A stretch of DNA of 64,000 bases from an uncultured Clostridia bacterium (GCA_947630285.1 CANRHD010000001.1:248001-312000), one strand, 5' to 3'. Positions 13,328-22,872 are shown, counted from the stretch's first letter. Numbers and translations: made by a program. Notes: generated by a model from the sequence alone, not told the origin.

Positions 13328-16008
13328 ATTTCAATTTCAAACTCTTTCGCCGTCTCGGGTATGCTTATTTCAAGCGTACCCTTTTCTCTTTGTATAAACT
13401 CGGCGTCCTCGCCGTTTAATTTAACGCTGTAACTGCCCTTATCGTTCATTACCGCCAATACGGTTGACTTTTTGTCCGAATAACGGGAAAATTCAGCCCT
13501 TAAATAAGTATTGTCACCGTTAAAACCGCTGTATTCACAAAAAGTGTCAAAACCGCAGGTTAAACTGCCCGGTTTATAATAGGCGCACGCCCAAAGGTTT
13601 ACGGGTACGGAAAGTCCCCCGAAATTGTGGAACCAGCCTCCCCTGCCCGTTACAATCGACAGCATTTCAAAGGTGTAGTAGGAATACTCGACCTCTCTTT
13701 TCCAAGCTTCGAGGGCGGTTTTAGCAATTTTGTACGCAAAGTCGCTCTCGCCCAGGTCAAGCATTGTTTTCCATATGAACCACTGGTGCGCAAACCACAC
13801 ATTGCCGTTCCAATAGCCGTTTACGGAAAAATAATCGGCCTGCATATTTACGGCGGAAATGCCCACCTTGCTCATCATTTCCTCTTCGCTTTTAAGGTGA
13901 GAGAGAATTTTTTTTGTTTGGTTTTCGTTCGTAATACCTGCAATGAGCGGATAAATTCCGTCTATCGTCTTGTTCAGGTTTTCTCCGCTTTCGCTTACGA
14001 GGCGCTGTTTGGGTTCGCCGTTTTCATCGTGGATTACATACGAAAAATACCCTGCCTCATCGTCCCATGAATATGCCTGAAGCCCGTCCGAAATGCGTTT
14101 TATATCCTTTTCGTACTCCGCAACATCGTCCTGCCTGCCGATATGCCGCGCAACGGCGCACAGCAGTTTTGCCGTTCTTATGACCTGAGAGGAAGAGATG
14201 CACGGAGCGGTAAGAAGCTGAAGACCTCTTTTGTATGTTTCGGCCTGAGGAGGCAAATCGTCCATACCCGAACAGTTGTAAAAGTAATCAAAGGTGGTGG
14301 TCATTCCGCTTTTAAACTTAGCCGTAACAGAGCCGTTGATTTTACCTGCGAGAAAATCATAGAACATTTTTACCCTGTCGTAATATTTATACAGCTTATC
14401 CTTGTCGTTGGTACGGCAAAGCATATCGAAATACTGATAAATATGCACCGGTACGGGCGAACCGTGAAGCAGGAAAGCGTAATCCCTGTTATCCCTGTCG
14501 CTCAAATACAAATCGAGGATATACTCGGCAATTTCAGGGTTAAATATATTCATGCCCAGTCCGATGAAGCCGGAATCCCAGGTATAAAACGAATCCCAGC
14601 GCTTGCCCGGAGTGTGATGCACAACATAATCCCCGTGGCGGTAAAGCGGATATACGGTGTTTTGGAAAACGGCAGCAAGAAGCAGGTTGTTTGAAAACTC
14701 GTACCTTTCGCCTGCCCTGTTAAGCTGTATTTTTTGAGCCGATTTTTTGGCCTCAAGATAAATTTTTTCATACTCGGATTCGGTTTTGTATTGAACCTCT
14801 CCCGATGAAATAACCGCATATTCGGTATGACTTTCGCCGGGCTTGATATAAAGCGTATGAACCAGAGTGTTCTGATAATAACCGTCGTCCGAGTGTTTAA
14901 AGCTGAACTCGCCTGAAAAGGTTTCCAGCATATTGTCAAAGCTCGGATCGGGCTGTGAAATTCTCGGCGTGGGCACATCTTCCAAACAGCCGGTCGGAAT
15001 GTCACGAAGCCTTGTGTCGGGGTTAAAGGTACGCAGGCTGAAAATGTCATCTATGCCCTCGTATTTCAATTTAACAAGCTTGCCGTTTTCAAAGTCCTCG
15101 GCGGATATTTCGGGCATATAATTATTTTTTACGGTCTTTACTTTAATCCCGTCTGCCGAGTCTTTCTCCGTTATTGCGAAAAAGTCAAATTCAACCGCTC
15201 CGCCGCCCGTTGAAATAAACTCAAACGAAGCCAAGCCTTTATCGAGCTTTCCGAGAGGCAGAAAGGCGAACTCCAAACCGTCGCAGGCCCTCAGCTTTAA
15301 AGGCTTGCCGTTGACTGTAAAGCTGCTTTCCTTTACAGTCGGAGTGGCGTATCTGACAGCGAGAACGGCGTCCGAATAGTCCTCTTTTATATCGACCTCA
15401 TATAAAATCCTGTCGCCCTTTTCCTCGCCGAGCTTAGGATACTTAGGCAGTATGTATCTGTTGCCGTCCCTGTCGCCAAGACCGGTGTGTTCAAAAAATC
15501 TGTCGTCGAAGAACTCTCCCTTGTGCATGGCGTCCATAGTTTCCATATCCCACGGACGGGGCGTATTGTAGTTAAACTCCTTATAGTCAAGCGCCCTTAT
15601 AAGCTCGCACTTTTCGGGCAGGGACAGCTCCGCCCTGTTTGCGGTCGGGAACTGAACAGCCGAAAAGAAATTCACAAGACAGTTTTGCATCATATCGGAA
15701 TTGTTGAATATTTCGGTTCTGACAAGGACGCAATCGCTGTCAAGCCTTGTAAAGGAAACATCGGAGTATATCACATCTTTCCACTCTAAATCCTGACGGT
15801 AAGAGTAGTAGGAATAATCGCTGCTGCACTCCCACGGGTGAACGCCTACGGGCACGGTTACATTCGGCGCTTTTGCGTCGGTATTGGCGACGCAGGGAAG
15901 CACGGTCAAATCGAACCTGACACCCTTTTCGCACTCATGAGCTGTAATTTTTGAAATACCGAAGTATTTTTTTGAATACGGACCCCACTCGGGCATTATA
16001 TTTATCAT
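13315..16008 (-). CDS. Large glycoside hydrolase with (alpha/alpha)6 barrel (GH63/MGH1-like)
   Basis: An 897-residue protein without a signal peptide. The N-terminal ~420 residues look like beta-sandwich domains. The C-terminal half carries the six-hairpin glycosidase signatures of the GH63/mannosylglycerate-hydrolase-like group: GKRWDSFYTWDSGFIGLG near 470, NGYWNGNVWFAHQWFIWKTMLDLG near 730, and YYTFEMLSIVTGRGGWFHNFGG near 770. The WD of the first and the Glu of the last are the likely acid/base residues. It should cleave an alpha-linked oligosaccharide inside the cell; the substrate is not deducible. It stands alone, with convergent overlap at its 3' end and a flavoprotein gene 9 bp upstream on the same strand. 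Confidence 0.75.
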   Translation of the reverse strand: MINIMPEWGPYSKKYFGISKITAHECEKGVRFDLTVLPCVANTDAKAPNVTVPVGVHPWECSSDYSYYSYRQDLEWKDVIYSDVSFTRLDSDCVLVRTEIFNNSDMMQNCLVNFFSAVQFPTANRAELSLPEKCELIRALDYKEFNYNTPRPWDMETMDAMHKGEFFDDRFFEHTGLGDRDGNRYILPKYPKLGEEKGDRILYEVDIKEDYSDAVLAVRYATPTVKESSFTVNGKPLKLRACDGLEFAFLPLGKLDKGLASFEFISTGGGAVEFDFFAITEKDSADGIKVKTVKNNYMPEISAEDFENGKLVKLKYEGIDDIFSLRTFNPDTRLRDIPTGCLEDVPTPRISQPDPSFDNMLETFSGEFSFKHSDDGYYQNTLVHTLYIKPGESHTEYAVISSGEVQYKTESEYEKIYLEAKKSAQKIQLNRAGERYEFSNNLLLAAVFQNTVYPLYRHGDYVVHHTPGKRWDSFYTWDSGFIGLGMNIFNPEIAEYILDLYLSDRDNRDYAFLLHGSPVPVHIYQYFDMLCRTNDKDKLYKYYDRVKMFYDFLAGKINGSVTAKFKSGMTTTFDYFYNCSGMDDLPPQAETYKRGLQLLTAPCISSSQVIRTAKLLCAVARHIGRQDDVAEYEKDIKRISDGLQAYSWDDEAGYFSYVIHDENGEPKQRLVSESGENLNKTIDGIYPLIAGITNENQTKKILSHLKSEEEMMSKVGISAVNMQADYFSVNGYWNGNVWFAHQWFIWKTMLDLGESDFAYKIAKTALEAWKREVEYSYYTFEMLSIVTGRGGWFHNFGGLSVPVNLWACAYYKPGSLTCGFDTFCEYSGFNGDNTYLRAEFSRYSDKKSTVLAVMNDKGSYSVKLNGEDAEFIQREKGTLEISIPETAKEFEIEIQLV

Positions 16009-16017
16009 GTTTAATAT

Positions 16018-17622
16018 TTACCTTTCATCGTTTAATACTGCTTCCGCAGCCTTTATTCCGTCAACCGCCGCAGAGACTATTCCTCCGGCATAGCCGGCGC
16101 CCTCTCCGCAGGGGTACAGACCCCGTACCTTTGTCTGCATAAACTCGTCCCTCAGTATTCTTACGGGTGAGGAGCTCCTTGTTTCGGGACCCGTAAGCAG
16201 GGCGTCACCGCACGCAAAGCCCGACAGCATATTATCCATTTTTACAAGGGCTTCGCACATAACAGAGCTTACCTTTTGGGGCAAAAGCTCCTGCAAATTT
16301 GTGTATCTTACGCCTGTGGGAAACGACGGTTTTACATTTCCGCACGAAACAGAGGCGGTGTTATTCAAAAAGTCCTTTACAAGCTGGGCAGGCGCAGAAT
16401 AGTCGCCTCCGCCCATTACAAAAGCCTTTTTTTCAATCTCCCTCTGCATATACATACCTGCGAGTGGGTGGTCGCTGTTGAAATCCACCGGCTCAATGCC
16501 CACCAAAACGGCGCTGTTGGCGTTTTCCTTATCCCGTTTGTACTCGCTCATACCGTTAGTGACAACGGTATTTTCCTCGCTTGAGGCGCAGACTACGGTA
16601 CCGCCCGGGCACATACAAAATGTGTATGCTCCCCTGCCTCCCTGCGGATGGCAGGCAAGCTTGTAGCTTGCGGCCCTGAGCCTTGGGTGGTTTGCGAATT
16701 TCCCGTACTGCGAGCAATTTATCATTTCCTGCTTGTGCTCTATTCTTGCGCCTACGGAAAACGCCTTTTGCATCATCGGTATGCCCTTTTCAAAAAGCAT
16801 CTCCACAGTATCCCTTGCGGAATGGCCTATTGCAAGTATAAGCGTATCGGTTTCAAAATCCTCGGCGTTACCGTTTTTATCGGTCAATGTAACGCCCTGA
16901 ACACAGCCGTTATATATTATCAAATCCGTAAGGGTCGTTTCAAACCTGAATTCGCCGCCGAGAGATATAATCTCATTACGCATATTTTTTACTACATCTT
17001 TGAGCTTGTCCGTGCCTATGTGCGGCAGGGCGGAATACATAATTTCCTGCGGAGCCCCGTATTTGCAAAACTCCTGAAAGACCTTCCTTACACGGCTGTC
17101 TTTTATTCCGGTAGTGAGCTTGCCGTCGGAAAAAGTGCCTGCTCCGCCCTCTCCGAACTGTATATTTGAATTTACATTAAGTTTTCTTTCACGCCAAAAG
17201 GTCTTTACGCTTTCGCTTCTTTGCCCGACCGTTTGACCCCGTTCGACTATAAGCGGCCTGAGCCCCGCACCTGCCATTATCAAAGCCGCAAACATTCCTG
17301 CCGGCCCAAAGCCCGTTACAACGGGTCTTAACAAAGAGGTGCGCCTGTTTTCGGGCGCTTGATACAAATATTTTTGCGTTACGGACACCCTTTTGTCGTT
17401 AAGCCTTGAAACGACGCTCTCCTCGTCAAAATCGCCTGTGACATCTACGGAAAATATAAATTTAATATCGTCCTTCTTTCGGCAGTCAACGCTCTTTTTG
17501 TATATTTCAAGAGTTTTTATGCTGTCTTTTTTGACCTTTAGGATTTCCGCCGCTTTGGTTTTCAAATCGTTTTGCTCGTCCTCGTAATCGAGGGGCAGTT
17601 TTATTTCATTTATTCTTAACAA
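16018..17622 (-). CDS. FAD-dependent dehydrogenase, COG2509 family
   Basis: A 534-residue soluble flavoprotein. An N-terminal ~95-residue domain (RINEIKLPLDY at the start) typical of COG2509 precedes the FAD site PVVTGFGPAGMFAALIMAGAG. FGEGGAGTFSDGKLTTG, LAIGHSARDT and the C-terminal YPCGEGAGYAGGIVSAAVDGIKAAEAV are all family hallmarks. The reaction is unknown. It starts at TTG 17622, eight bases after AAAGGAG; the start lies within the end of the upstream BaiN-like gene (17-bp overlap), so translation is probably coupled. The pairing of these two flavoproteins suggests a shared electron-transfer role. Confidence 0.85.
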   Translation of the reverse strand: MLRINEIKLPLDYEDEQNDLKTKAAEILKVKKDSIKTLEIYKKSVDCRKKDDIKFIFSVDVTGDFDEESVVSRLNDKRVSVTQKYLYQAPENRRTSLLRPVVTGFGPAGMFAALIMAGAGLRPLIVERGQTVGQRSESVKTFWRERKLNVNSNIQFGEGGAGTFSDGKLTTGIKDSRVRKVFQEFCKYGAPQEIMYSALPHIGTDKLKDVVKNMRNEIISLGGEFRFETTLTDLIIYNGCVQGVTLTDKNGNAEDFETDTLILAIGHSARDTVEMLFEKGIPMMQKAFSVGARIEHKQEMINCSQYGKFANHPRLRAASYKLACHPQGGRGAYTFCMCPGGTVVCASSEENTVVTNGMSEYKRDKENANSAVLVGIEPVDFNSDHPLAGMYMQREIEKKAFVMGGGDYSAPAQLVKDFLNNTASVSCGNVKPSFPTGVRYTNLQELLPQKVSSVMCEALVKMDNMLSGFACGDALLTGPETRSSSPVRILRDEFMQTKVRGLYPCGEGAGYAGGIVSAAVDGIKAAEAVLNDER

Positions 17623-18832
17623 GCTTATTCTCCTTTAAAATCGAATCCGCACAAAGCCTGCCGGAACTCCATGCCCACTGAAGATTATGTCCGCCGCAAA
17701 GCCCGTCTATATTTACCGCTTCGCCGATAACGAACAAATTTCTGTATTTTCTGCTCATAAGCGTTTTGGGGCACAGCTCGTCTGTATCAATTCCGCCTGA
17801 AGTGGTCTGTGCAAACTCAAAATCCCTTACGGCGGCAAGCTTTATTTTCCAATTCTTTATAAGACGCCCAAGCCGTTTCAGGGCCTCGTCCGAAACATTT
17901 TTTAACGGGCAGTCCCTTTTTATTTTGCACAGCAAAAGCATATAATTTCCCAGCGCTTTGGGAAGTATTCCCTGCACAAGCTCCTCCGAGCTTTTTTCGG
18001 GATAAAGCTTTTTAATGTCCGATAAAAACGAAAGGAGCGAAGCTTCTCCCATATCGGGCAGCAAATCGAGCCGTACAAAAAGATTTTTAAAGCCGAGTCT
18101 TGCGGCAAGACCCGAAAACTGCATAACGGGAATACCCGAAAGTCCGTAGTCGTTAAACTGCACCTCGCCCTTTTCCGTGTAGAGCGTTTTTCCGTTTTCC
18201 TCAAGCGTTACCGTGCAGATATTCCTGACGCCCTTTAAGGCCTTGGGAAAATTCTCGGCAATTACACCGGTAAGGGCAGGCACGGGCTTTGTCGTTTTTA
18301 TGTTTAATCTTTTCAGCATTTTAAACGAGCCGCCGTCCGTTCCGAAGCTTTTTGCGGCGCTTCCGCCGGCGGAGATCACCACGGCGTCCGCCTTAATTTT
18401 GCCGTTTAGCAAAAAGCCGTTTTCCGTTTTTTCAATCCTGTCTATTTCGGTATCGGTAAAAAGCCCTATATTTAAGCCTTCGCATTGCGACAGCAGGATA
18501 TTTACAACCGACGAGGCCTGTCCCGAAACGGGATAGACCCTGCCCTGCGCCTCCTCACGCAGTAAAAGCCCCATAGACGAAAAGAACCTGATATTCTCTT
18601 TGGGAGGGTATTTCTCAAATGCGGTTTTCAAAAACTCGGTACTGCCCCTGAAGTACTCTTCGGAGGAATAGACATTTGTAATATTGCATCTGCCGTTGCC
18701 CGTTGCGAGAATTTTTTTCATAACTCTCGGCATTTTTTCGTAAACGGCAACATCGACGCTTTTGTTTTGTTTTTTCAGGGACACGGCGCAGGCAATGCCC
18801 GAAGCTCCGCCGCCTATAACCGCAACTTTCAT
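17606..18832 (-). CDS. NAD(P)/FAD-dependent oxidoreductase, BaiN/HI0933 family
   Basis: A 408-residue flavoprotein of the HI0933/BaiN family (COG2081). FAD-binding signature VAVIGGGASGIACAVSLKKQ at the N-terminus, KKILATGNGRCNITN near residue 40, the EEAQGRVYPVSGQA motif near 95, VISAGGSAAKSFGTDG in the middle and NIDGLCGGHNLQWAWSSGRLCA at the end are all present and intact. BaiN reduces bile-acid intermediates in some gut clostridia, but most members have no assigned substrate, so that role should not be assumed. It is the first gene of a two-gene unit and is divergent from the DUF4364 gene. Confidence 0.88.
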   Translation of the reverse strand: MKVAVIGGGASGIACAVSLKKQNKSVDVAVYEKMPRVMKKILATGNGRCNITNVYSSEEYFRGSTEFLKTAFEKYPPKENIRFFSSMGLLLREEAQGRVYPVSGQASSVVNILLSQCEGLNIGLFTDTEIDRIEKTENGFLLNGKIKADAVVISAGGSAAKSFGTDGGSFKMLKRLNIKTTKPVPALTGVIAENFPKALKGVRNICTVTLEENGKTLYTEKGEVQFNDYGLSGIPVMQFSGLAARLGFKNLFVRLDLLPDMGEASLLSFLSDIKKLYPEKSSEELVQGILPKALGNYMLLLCKIKRDCPLKNVSDEALKRLGRLIKNWKIKLAAVRDFEFAQTTSGGIDTDELCPKTLMSRKYRNLFVIGEAVNIDGLCGGHNLQWAWSSGRLCADSILKENKLVKNK

Positions 18833-18962
18833 AACGCATACACTCGTAAACAGATTTTTTCAGTTTATTGTACCACAACATATAATATAAATCAAATATC
18901 AATTTGACAAAATTACAGGCTTAGAGTAAAATAAGAAAAATAAATTTTACGGAGCGTTTACA

Positions 18963-19514
18963 ATGGAATTTGATGCTTTTGACGCAGGCATAGAATTGGG
19001 CGGACTTCGTAAGCGTGACGACATTCGCCTTTTAGTTTGCTATCTGCTTAAAACTATAGACAAACCGCTTGAAAAAGAACAGCTTAACAAGGCTCTTCTT
19101 GAAAACGGACTTGCAAATTATTTTGAAATAAACCAGGCTGTTTCCGAGCTTCTTTCAAACGGCTGTATCGATATGCTCATTTATAACGACGAGGAGTGTT
19201 ACACCGTTTTGCCGAGGGGTAAAGAAATTGCGGACAACCTTGAAACCTCTTTGCCCAAAACGGTCAGGGAAAGGGCGGTAAACTCCGCAATTAAGCTGAT
19301 GACGCTCAAGGAGGTTGAACGGGAAAATAAAATCACGGTCGAAAAGACCGAGGACGGCTATAACGTAACCTTTCACCTTAAAAGCGGAAATCTTGAGCTT
19401 ATGGAGCTTACCCTGCTCGTCGGCGACAGTATGCAGGTTGAGAGCATTAAGAAAAACTACTTAAACGACCCGATTAAGCTTTACTCAAGCATTATAACGG
19501 CGCTTACGGTTTAA
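18963..19514 (+). CDS. DUF4364 family protein
   Basis: A 183-residue cytoplasmic protein of the clostridial DUF4364 family. Residues 15-85 resemble a winged helix (DDIRLLVCYLLKTI, then KEQLNKALLENGLANYFEINQAVSELLSNGCI), and the C-terminal half is an alpha/beta domain with VTFHLKSGNLELMELTLLVGD. A DNA-binding role is likely from the N-terminal fold but not established. It stands alone, divergent from the BaiN-like gene and followed by a family 2 repeat and a terminator. Confidence 0.8.
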   Translation: MEFDAFDAGIELGGLRKRDDIRLLVCYLLKTIDKPLEKEQLNKALLENGLANYFEINQAVSELLSNGCIDMLIYNDEECYTVLPRGKEIADNLETSLPKTVRERAVNSAIKLMTLKEVERENKITVEKTEDGYNVTFHLKSGNLELMELTLLVGDSMQVESIKKNYLNDPIKLYSSIITALTV

Positions 19515-19527
19515 AAAAAATTAATAT

Positions 19528-19580
19528 GAGGAGAGCCGAACGCATGGCCGCTTAACGCAGGTTAAGCTCCCCTCGCCTTA
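19528..19580. repeat. MITE-like element, family 2, short deletion copy
   Basis: GAGGAGAGCCGAACGCATGG and the following CCGCTTAACGCAG match the left part of the full copy at 2031-2065 with several changes. They run directly into GCTCCCCTCGCCTTA, the end of the right arm. The copy thus looks like two ends with the middle removed. Confidence 0.55.
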
Positions 19581-19583
19581 CTC

Positions 19584-19613
19584 GGACGGGCATTTAAGCC
19601 CGTCCTGTTTTTC
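19584..19613 (+). terminator. Rho-independent terminator
   Basis: GGACGGGC-atttaa-GCCCGTCC is a perfect 8-bp stem followed by TGTTTTTC. It ends the DUF4364 transcript, 17 bp before the MATE transporter start. Confidence 0.85.
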
Positions 19614-19629
19614 GGAAAGAGAAAGAAAT

Positions 19630-20986
19630 ATGGAAAATATCAATGATTTTACAAGCGGAAGCATAAGAAAACAGCTTATTGCTTTTTCGCTTCCCATACT
19701 GCTCGGGAATATTTTTCAACAGTTTTACAATATTGCGGACACGGCCATTGCAGGGCATCTGCTCGGCGACGACGCACTCTCCGCAATAGGCGCAACTGCG
19801 CCCGTAAACAACCTTATACTTATGATAGCTTTCGGCTTTAACGGCGGTTTCGGCATTGTTATCTCACAGAGCTTCGGCGAAAAAAATTACGCAAAGCTCA
19901 AAAGGGCCTTTGCACAGTCGCTCGTCTTTGTTTTGGCGTTTTCTGCGATAATCGGCGTACTGTCCCCTTTTCTTATAAACGGCATACTCAGGTTTATGAA
20001 CACGCCCGACAAAATATTTGACGCCGCAAAATCATACATACTTGTTTTGCTTGTCTGCGTAATTGTGACTATGCTTTATAACCTCGAGGCAACGGTACTG
20101 CGCTCTCTGGGCGACAGCAAAACTCCGCTTTATTTTGTTATAATCTGTTCGTTTATTAACATTGCGCTTGACTGGCTGTTTATTTCCTATTTTAAATCAG
20201 GCGTATATCGGTGCGGCGGAGGCAACGGTTATTTCACAGGGAATTTCCTGTGTGCTGTGCGCTGTTGTGATTGTTAAAAGCTATAAAATAATAAGACCCG
20301 AAAGGGCGGCGTTTAAAAAAGACACGGCTCTGACCGCCTCGCTGCTCACCTCGGGGTTAGCCATGGGAATGATGAACTCTATTTTCTCTGTAGGCTCTAT
20401 AATTTTGCAGGCCGCAGTAAACGGACTCGGGCCGCAGATAATCGCAGCACAGCTCGGGGCGAGAAAAATAAGCGATGTTTATATGCAGCCGCTTGTAACC
20501 GTAGGGACATCGTGCTCTACGCTCGTTGGACAAAATTACGGCGCCGGAAAGATAAAAAGAATATCGGAAATTATAAAATACGGCGCTCTTTACGCCCTTA
20601 TCTGGTCTGTTTTCTCGCTTGTCACGGCCTATGCTTTCGGCGGATTTTTTATAAGGGCGATAACGGGTACTCACGACGGCGTAATAGTTCAAAACGCTTT
20701 AATGTACCTTAAAATCAACACCCCGTTTTACTTTACCCTCGGTTTGCTGTTTATTTTAAGATTTTCCATTCAGTCCGTAAACTCCAAAATTCCGCCGCTC
20801 ATTTCAAGCGCCATAGAGCTCGGCTCAAAGATTATTTCCGCCTTTGCTTTCATTCCTGCCTACGGCTTTGTCGGCGCATGCGTTGCAGAACCCGTAAGCT
20901 GGTTTTTAGGTGCAATTTTCCTTATTTTCGCATTTTCAAAAGCGTACAGACGGGCGGCTGAAAAGTTTAAAAATTCAGGCTCCTGA
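19630..20986 (+). pseudogene. MATE family efflux transporter, single-base frameshift
   Basis: Two overlapping frames together give one complete MATE transporter of about 452 residues with twelve membrane segments: SIRKQLIAFSLPILLGNIFQQFYNIADTAIAG starts the first half, and the second half reads on from IGAAEATVISQ. The first frame stops at 20277 after out-of-frame residues. Removing one base near 20206 (in GGCGTATATCGG) restores the family sequence SGV-IGAAEATVIS exactly. The break is thus a one-base insertion, either a recent inactivating mutation or a sequencing error. Both halves otherwise show no decay. If intact it would export toxic cations or drugs using an ion gradient. Confidence 0.8.
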
Positions 20987-21005
20987 CTTAATTTTCGGGA
21001 CTTGC

Positions 21006-21054
21006 AAAAATCACACCCTATGCTCATATATTATTGAGAAAGGGTGTGATTTTT
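21006..21054 (+). terminator. Terminator-like hairpin overlapping the sigK translation start
   Basis: AAAAATCACACCCT (21006-21019) pairs perfectly with AGGGTGTGATTTTT (21041-21054) and runs into TTTG. It looks like the terminator of the MATE gene, yet its right arm holds the only plausible ribosome binding site (AAGGGTG) of sigK and its T-run touches the start codon. Confidence 0.7.
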
Positions 21055-21741
21055 TTGTTATTTACTTTATTCTCTTCGATATTTGCAAATATGTTTTATC
21101 TTATGCTTCACCTTGAAAATCAGGGCTCTTTTCCAAAGCCGCTTTCCGCCGGTGAGGAAAAGGAGGCGCTTGAGAGGCTCAGGCAGGGCGACAGCTCCGC
21201 CCGTGATTTACTGGTTGAACACAATTTAAGACTTGTGGTACATATAATCAAAAAATACTATTCAAACTATTCGGATCAGGACGATTTAATTTCAAACGGC
21301 ACAATAGGTCTGATAAAAGCGGTAAACAGCTTCGACAGCGAAAAGGGCACACGCTTTGCCACCTATGCCGCAAGATGCGTTGAAAACGAAATACTTATGT
21401 ATTTCCGCAGTCAGAAAAAAAGTGCGCAGGACATCTCAATGAACGAGCCGATTGATATGGATACCGAGGGAAATCCGCTGACGCTTTCGGACATTATTTT
21501 TACCGACGACACCGTTACCGACGATGTTGACAAAAAAATGAAAATCGAAAAGCTCAGAAGCCTGATAAAGGCAATGCCCGACGGCAGGGAAAAGACGATA
21601 ATAATAAAGCGTTACGGTCTGGACGGCAATTTCCCCATGGCGCAGAGGGAAATCGCTTCCAAGCTCGGCATATCACGCTCCTATGTTTCAAGGATAGAGA
21701 AAAAAGTTATAGAAGATTTGAGAAAAAATTTTGACGATTAG
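21055..21741 (+). CDS. sigK: RNA polymerase sporulation sigma-K factor precursor
   Basis: About 228 residues, matching Bacillus pro-sigma-K throughout. A hydrophobic pro-sequence (LLFTLFSSIFANMFYLML) precedes FPKPLSAGEEKEAL; region 2 has [31 protein letters not shown] and ATYAARCVENEILMYFRS; the region 4 helix-turn-helix is ASKLGISRSYVSRIEKKVI. It controls late mother-cell genes such as coat proteins. The gene is continuous, not split by a skin-type element. Start chosen at TTG 21055, about ten bases after AAGGGTG; TTG 21034 and GTG 21046 are in frame but lack a site. Its start region sits in a terminator-like hairpin. Confidence 0.92.
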   Translation: MLFTLFSSIFANMFYLMLHLENQGSFPKPLSAGEEKEALERLRQGDSSARDLLVEHNLRLVVHIIKKYYSNYSDQDDLISNGTIGLIKAVNSFDSEKGTRFATYAARCVENEILMYFRSQKKSAQDISMNEPIDMDTEGNPLTLSDIIFTDDTVTDDVDKKMKIEKLRSLIKAMPDGREKTIIIKRYGLDGNFPMAQREIASKLGISRSYVSRIEKKVIEDLRKNFDD

Positions 21742-21755
21742 GCGCATATGTGATA

Positions 21756-21786
21756 GAATATTCCAAGCGGCAATCACCGAATATTC
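21756..21786. promoter_or_regulatory. Paired GAATATTC palindromes upstream of the FkbM gene
   Basis: The 8-bp palindrome GAATATTC occurs at 21756-21763 and again at 21779-21786, 23 bp centre to centre. They lie between sigK and the methyltransferase start at 21814. A two-site operator is possible; no regulator is known. Confidence 0.35.
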
Positions 21787-21813
21787 AAAACAGCGCCTGC
21801 GGAAAGAAAAATT

Positions 21814-22872
21814 ATGGTTGAAAATGTTTTAAGGCTTAAATCATCTTGGGAATTTTTTAAAGATACTCATTTGCCCATAGTGCTTTACGGAACGGGTAAC
21901 GGCGCCGACAGGGTGCTTGACGAATTTGAACGCCTTAATATAAAAATTTCGGGAATTATCGCTTCGGACAGCTTCGTAAGGAAAAGGGTTTTCAGAGGGT
22001 TTGAGGTGAAAAGCCTTTCGCAGGCAGAGAGCATTTTCGGCGAGTTCGTTATTGCGCTGTGCTTCGGCTCACAGCTTGAAAGCGTTATAGAAAACATTGT
22101 AAATGTGAGCAAAAGGCACGCTCTGCTCGTCCCCTGCGTCCCCGTTTACGGGAATGAAATTTTTAACAGAAAATATATTGAGAAAAACGCTCAAAGCCTT
22201 GAAAAAGTTTACGGCATACTGTATGATAAAAAGTCCGGGGAGGTTTTTGAGAATTTTCTGAAATTCCAGCTTACCGGCGAGCTTAAATTTCTTTTTGAAA
22301 GCGAAACGGACAAGCACGAAGCGTTTGAAAACATTTTAAAGCTCGGGGATAACGAGGCTTATCTCGACCTGGGCGCTTACAGAGGGGACACCGTTGACGA
22401 GTTTTTAAAATACACGGACGGTAAATATAAAAGCATTGTTGCGCTTGAACCCGATGAAAAAAGCTTTAAAAAGCTGTCCGAGCGCCTTGAGGGAATAAAA
22501 AATTCGGTTGCGCTTCAAAAGGGAATTTGGGACGGCACGGGTACGGTTCGTTTTACCGGCAAAGGCGGCCGCAATAACCATACAGGCTCCGACGGCGTTT
22601 CGGTTGAGGTTACGACGGTCGACAAAATTGCCGAGGATTATGACATAAGCTATATAAAGGCCGACACAGAGGGCTGTGAATACAAGATGCTGTGCGCCGC
22701 CGAAAAAACGCTTATCAAAAGCAAGCCGAAGCTTAATATTGCCGCTTACCATAAAACGGAGGATATTATGAGGCTTGTTCTTAAAATCAATGAAATAAAT
22801 CCCGAGTATAAAATATATCTCCGCCACCACAGATATATTCCGTGCTGGGATTTAAACCTATACTGCATTTGA
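21814..22872 (+). CDS. FkbM family SAM-dependent methyltransferase
   Basis: A 352-residue protein. Residues 1-110 form a Rossmann-like domain (PIVLYGTGNGADRVLDEFE) common in sugar-modifying enzymes. The C-terminal part from about 180 is an FkbM methyltransferase: AYLDLGAYRGDTVDEFL (SAM site), IVALEPDEKSFKKL, VTTVDKI and SYIKADTEGCEYKML. FkbM enzymes O-methylate glycans or polyketides. The position after sigK and before nagB suggests a role in a surface or spore polysaccharide, but that is inference. It could be transcribed from its own promoter in the 72-bp gap. Confidence 0.8.
   Translation: MVENVLRLKSSWEFFKDTHLPIVLYGTGNGADRVLDEFERLNIKISGIIASDSFVRKRVFRGFEVKSLSQAESIFGEFVIALCFGSQLESVIENIVNVSKRHALLVPCVPVYGNEIFNRKYIEKNAQSLEKVYGILYDKKSGEVFENFLKFQLTGELKFLFESETDKHEAFENILKLGDNEAYLDLGAYRGDTVDEFLKYTDGKYKSIVALEPDEKSFKKLSERLEGIKNSVALQKGIWDGTGTVRFTGKGGRNNHTGSDGVSVEVTTVDKIAEDYDISYIKADTEGCEYKMLCAAEKTLIKSKPKLNIAAYHKTEDIMRLVLKINEINPEYKIYLRHHRYIPCWDLNLYCI

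Noticed and set aside
17606-18832. Naming the HI0933-type flavoprotein as a bile-acid enzyme (baiN)
   Set aside because: The family is broad and no other bai gene is nearby, so only the family name is justified.
21034-21741. Possible sigK interruption by a skin-type element
   Set aside because: The coding sequence is continuous from the pro-sequence to the region 4 helix-turn-helix.
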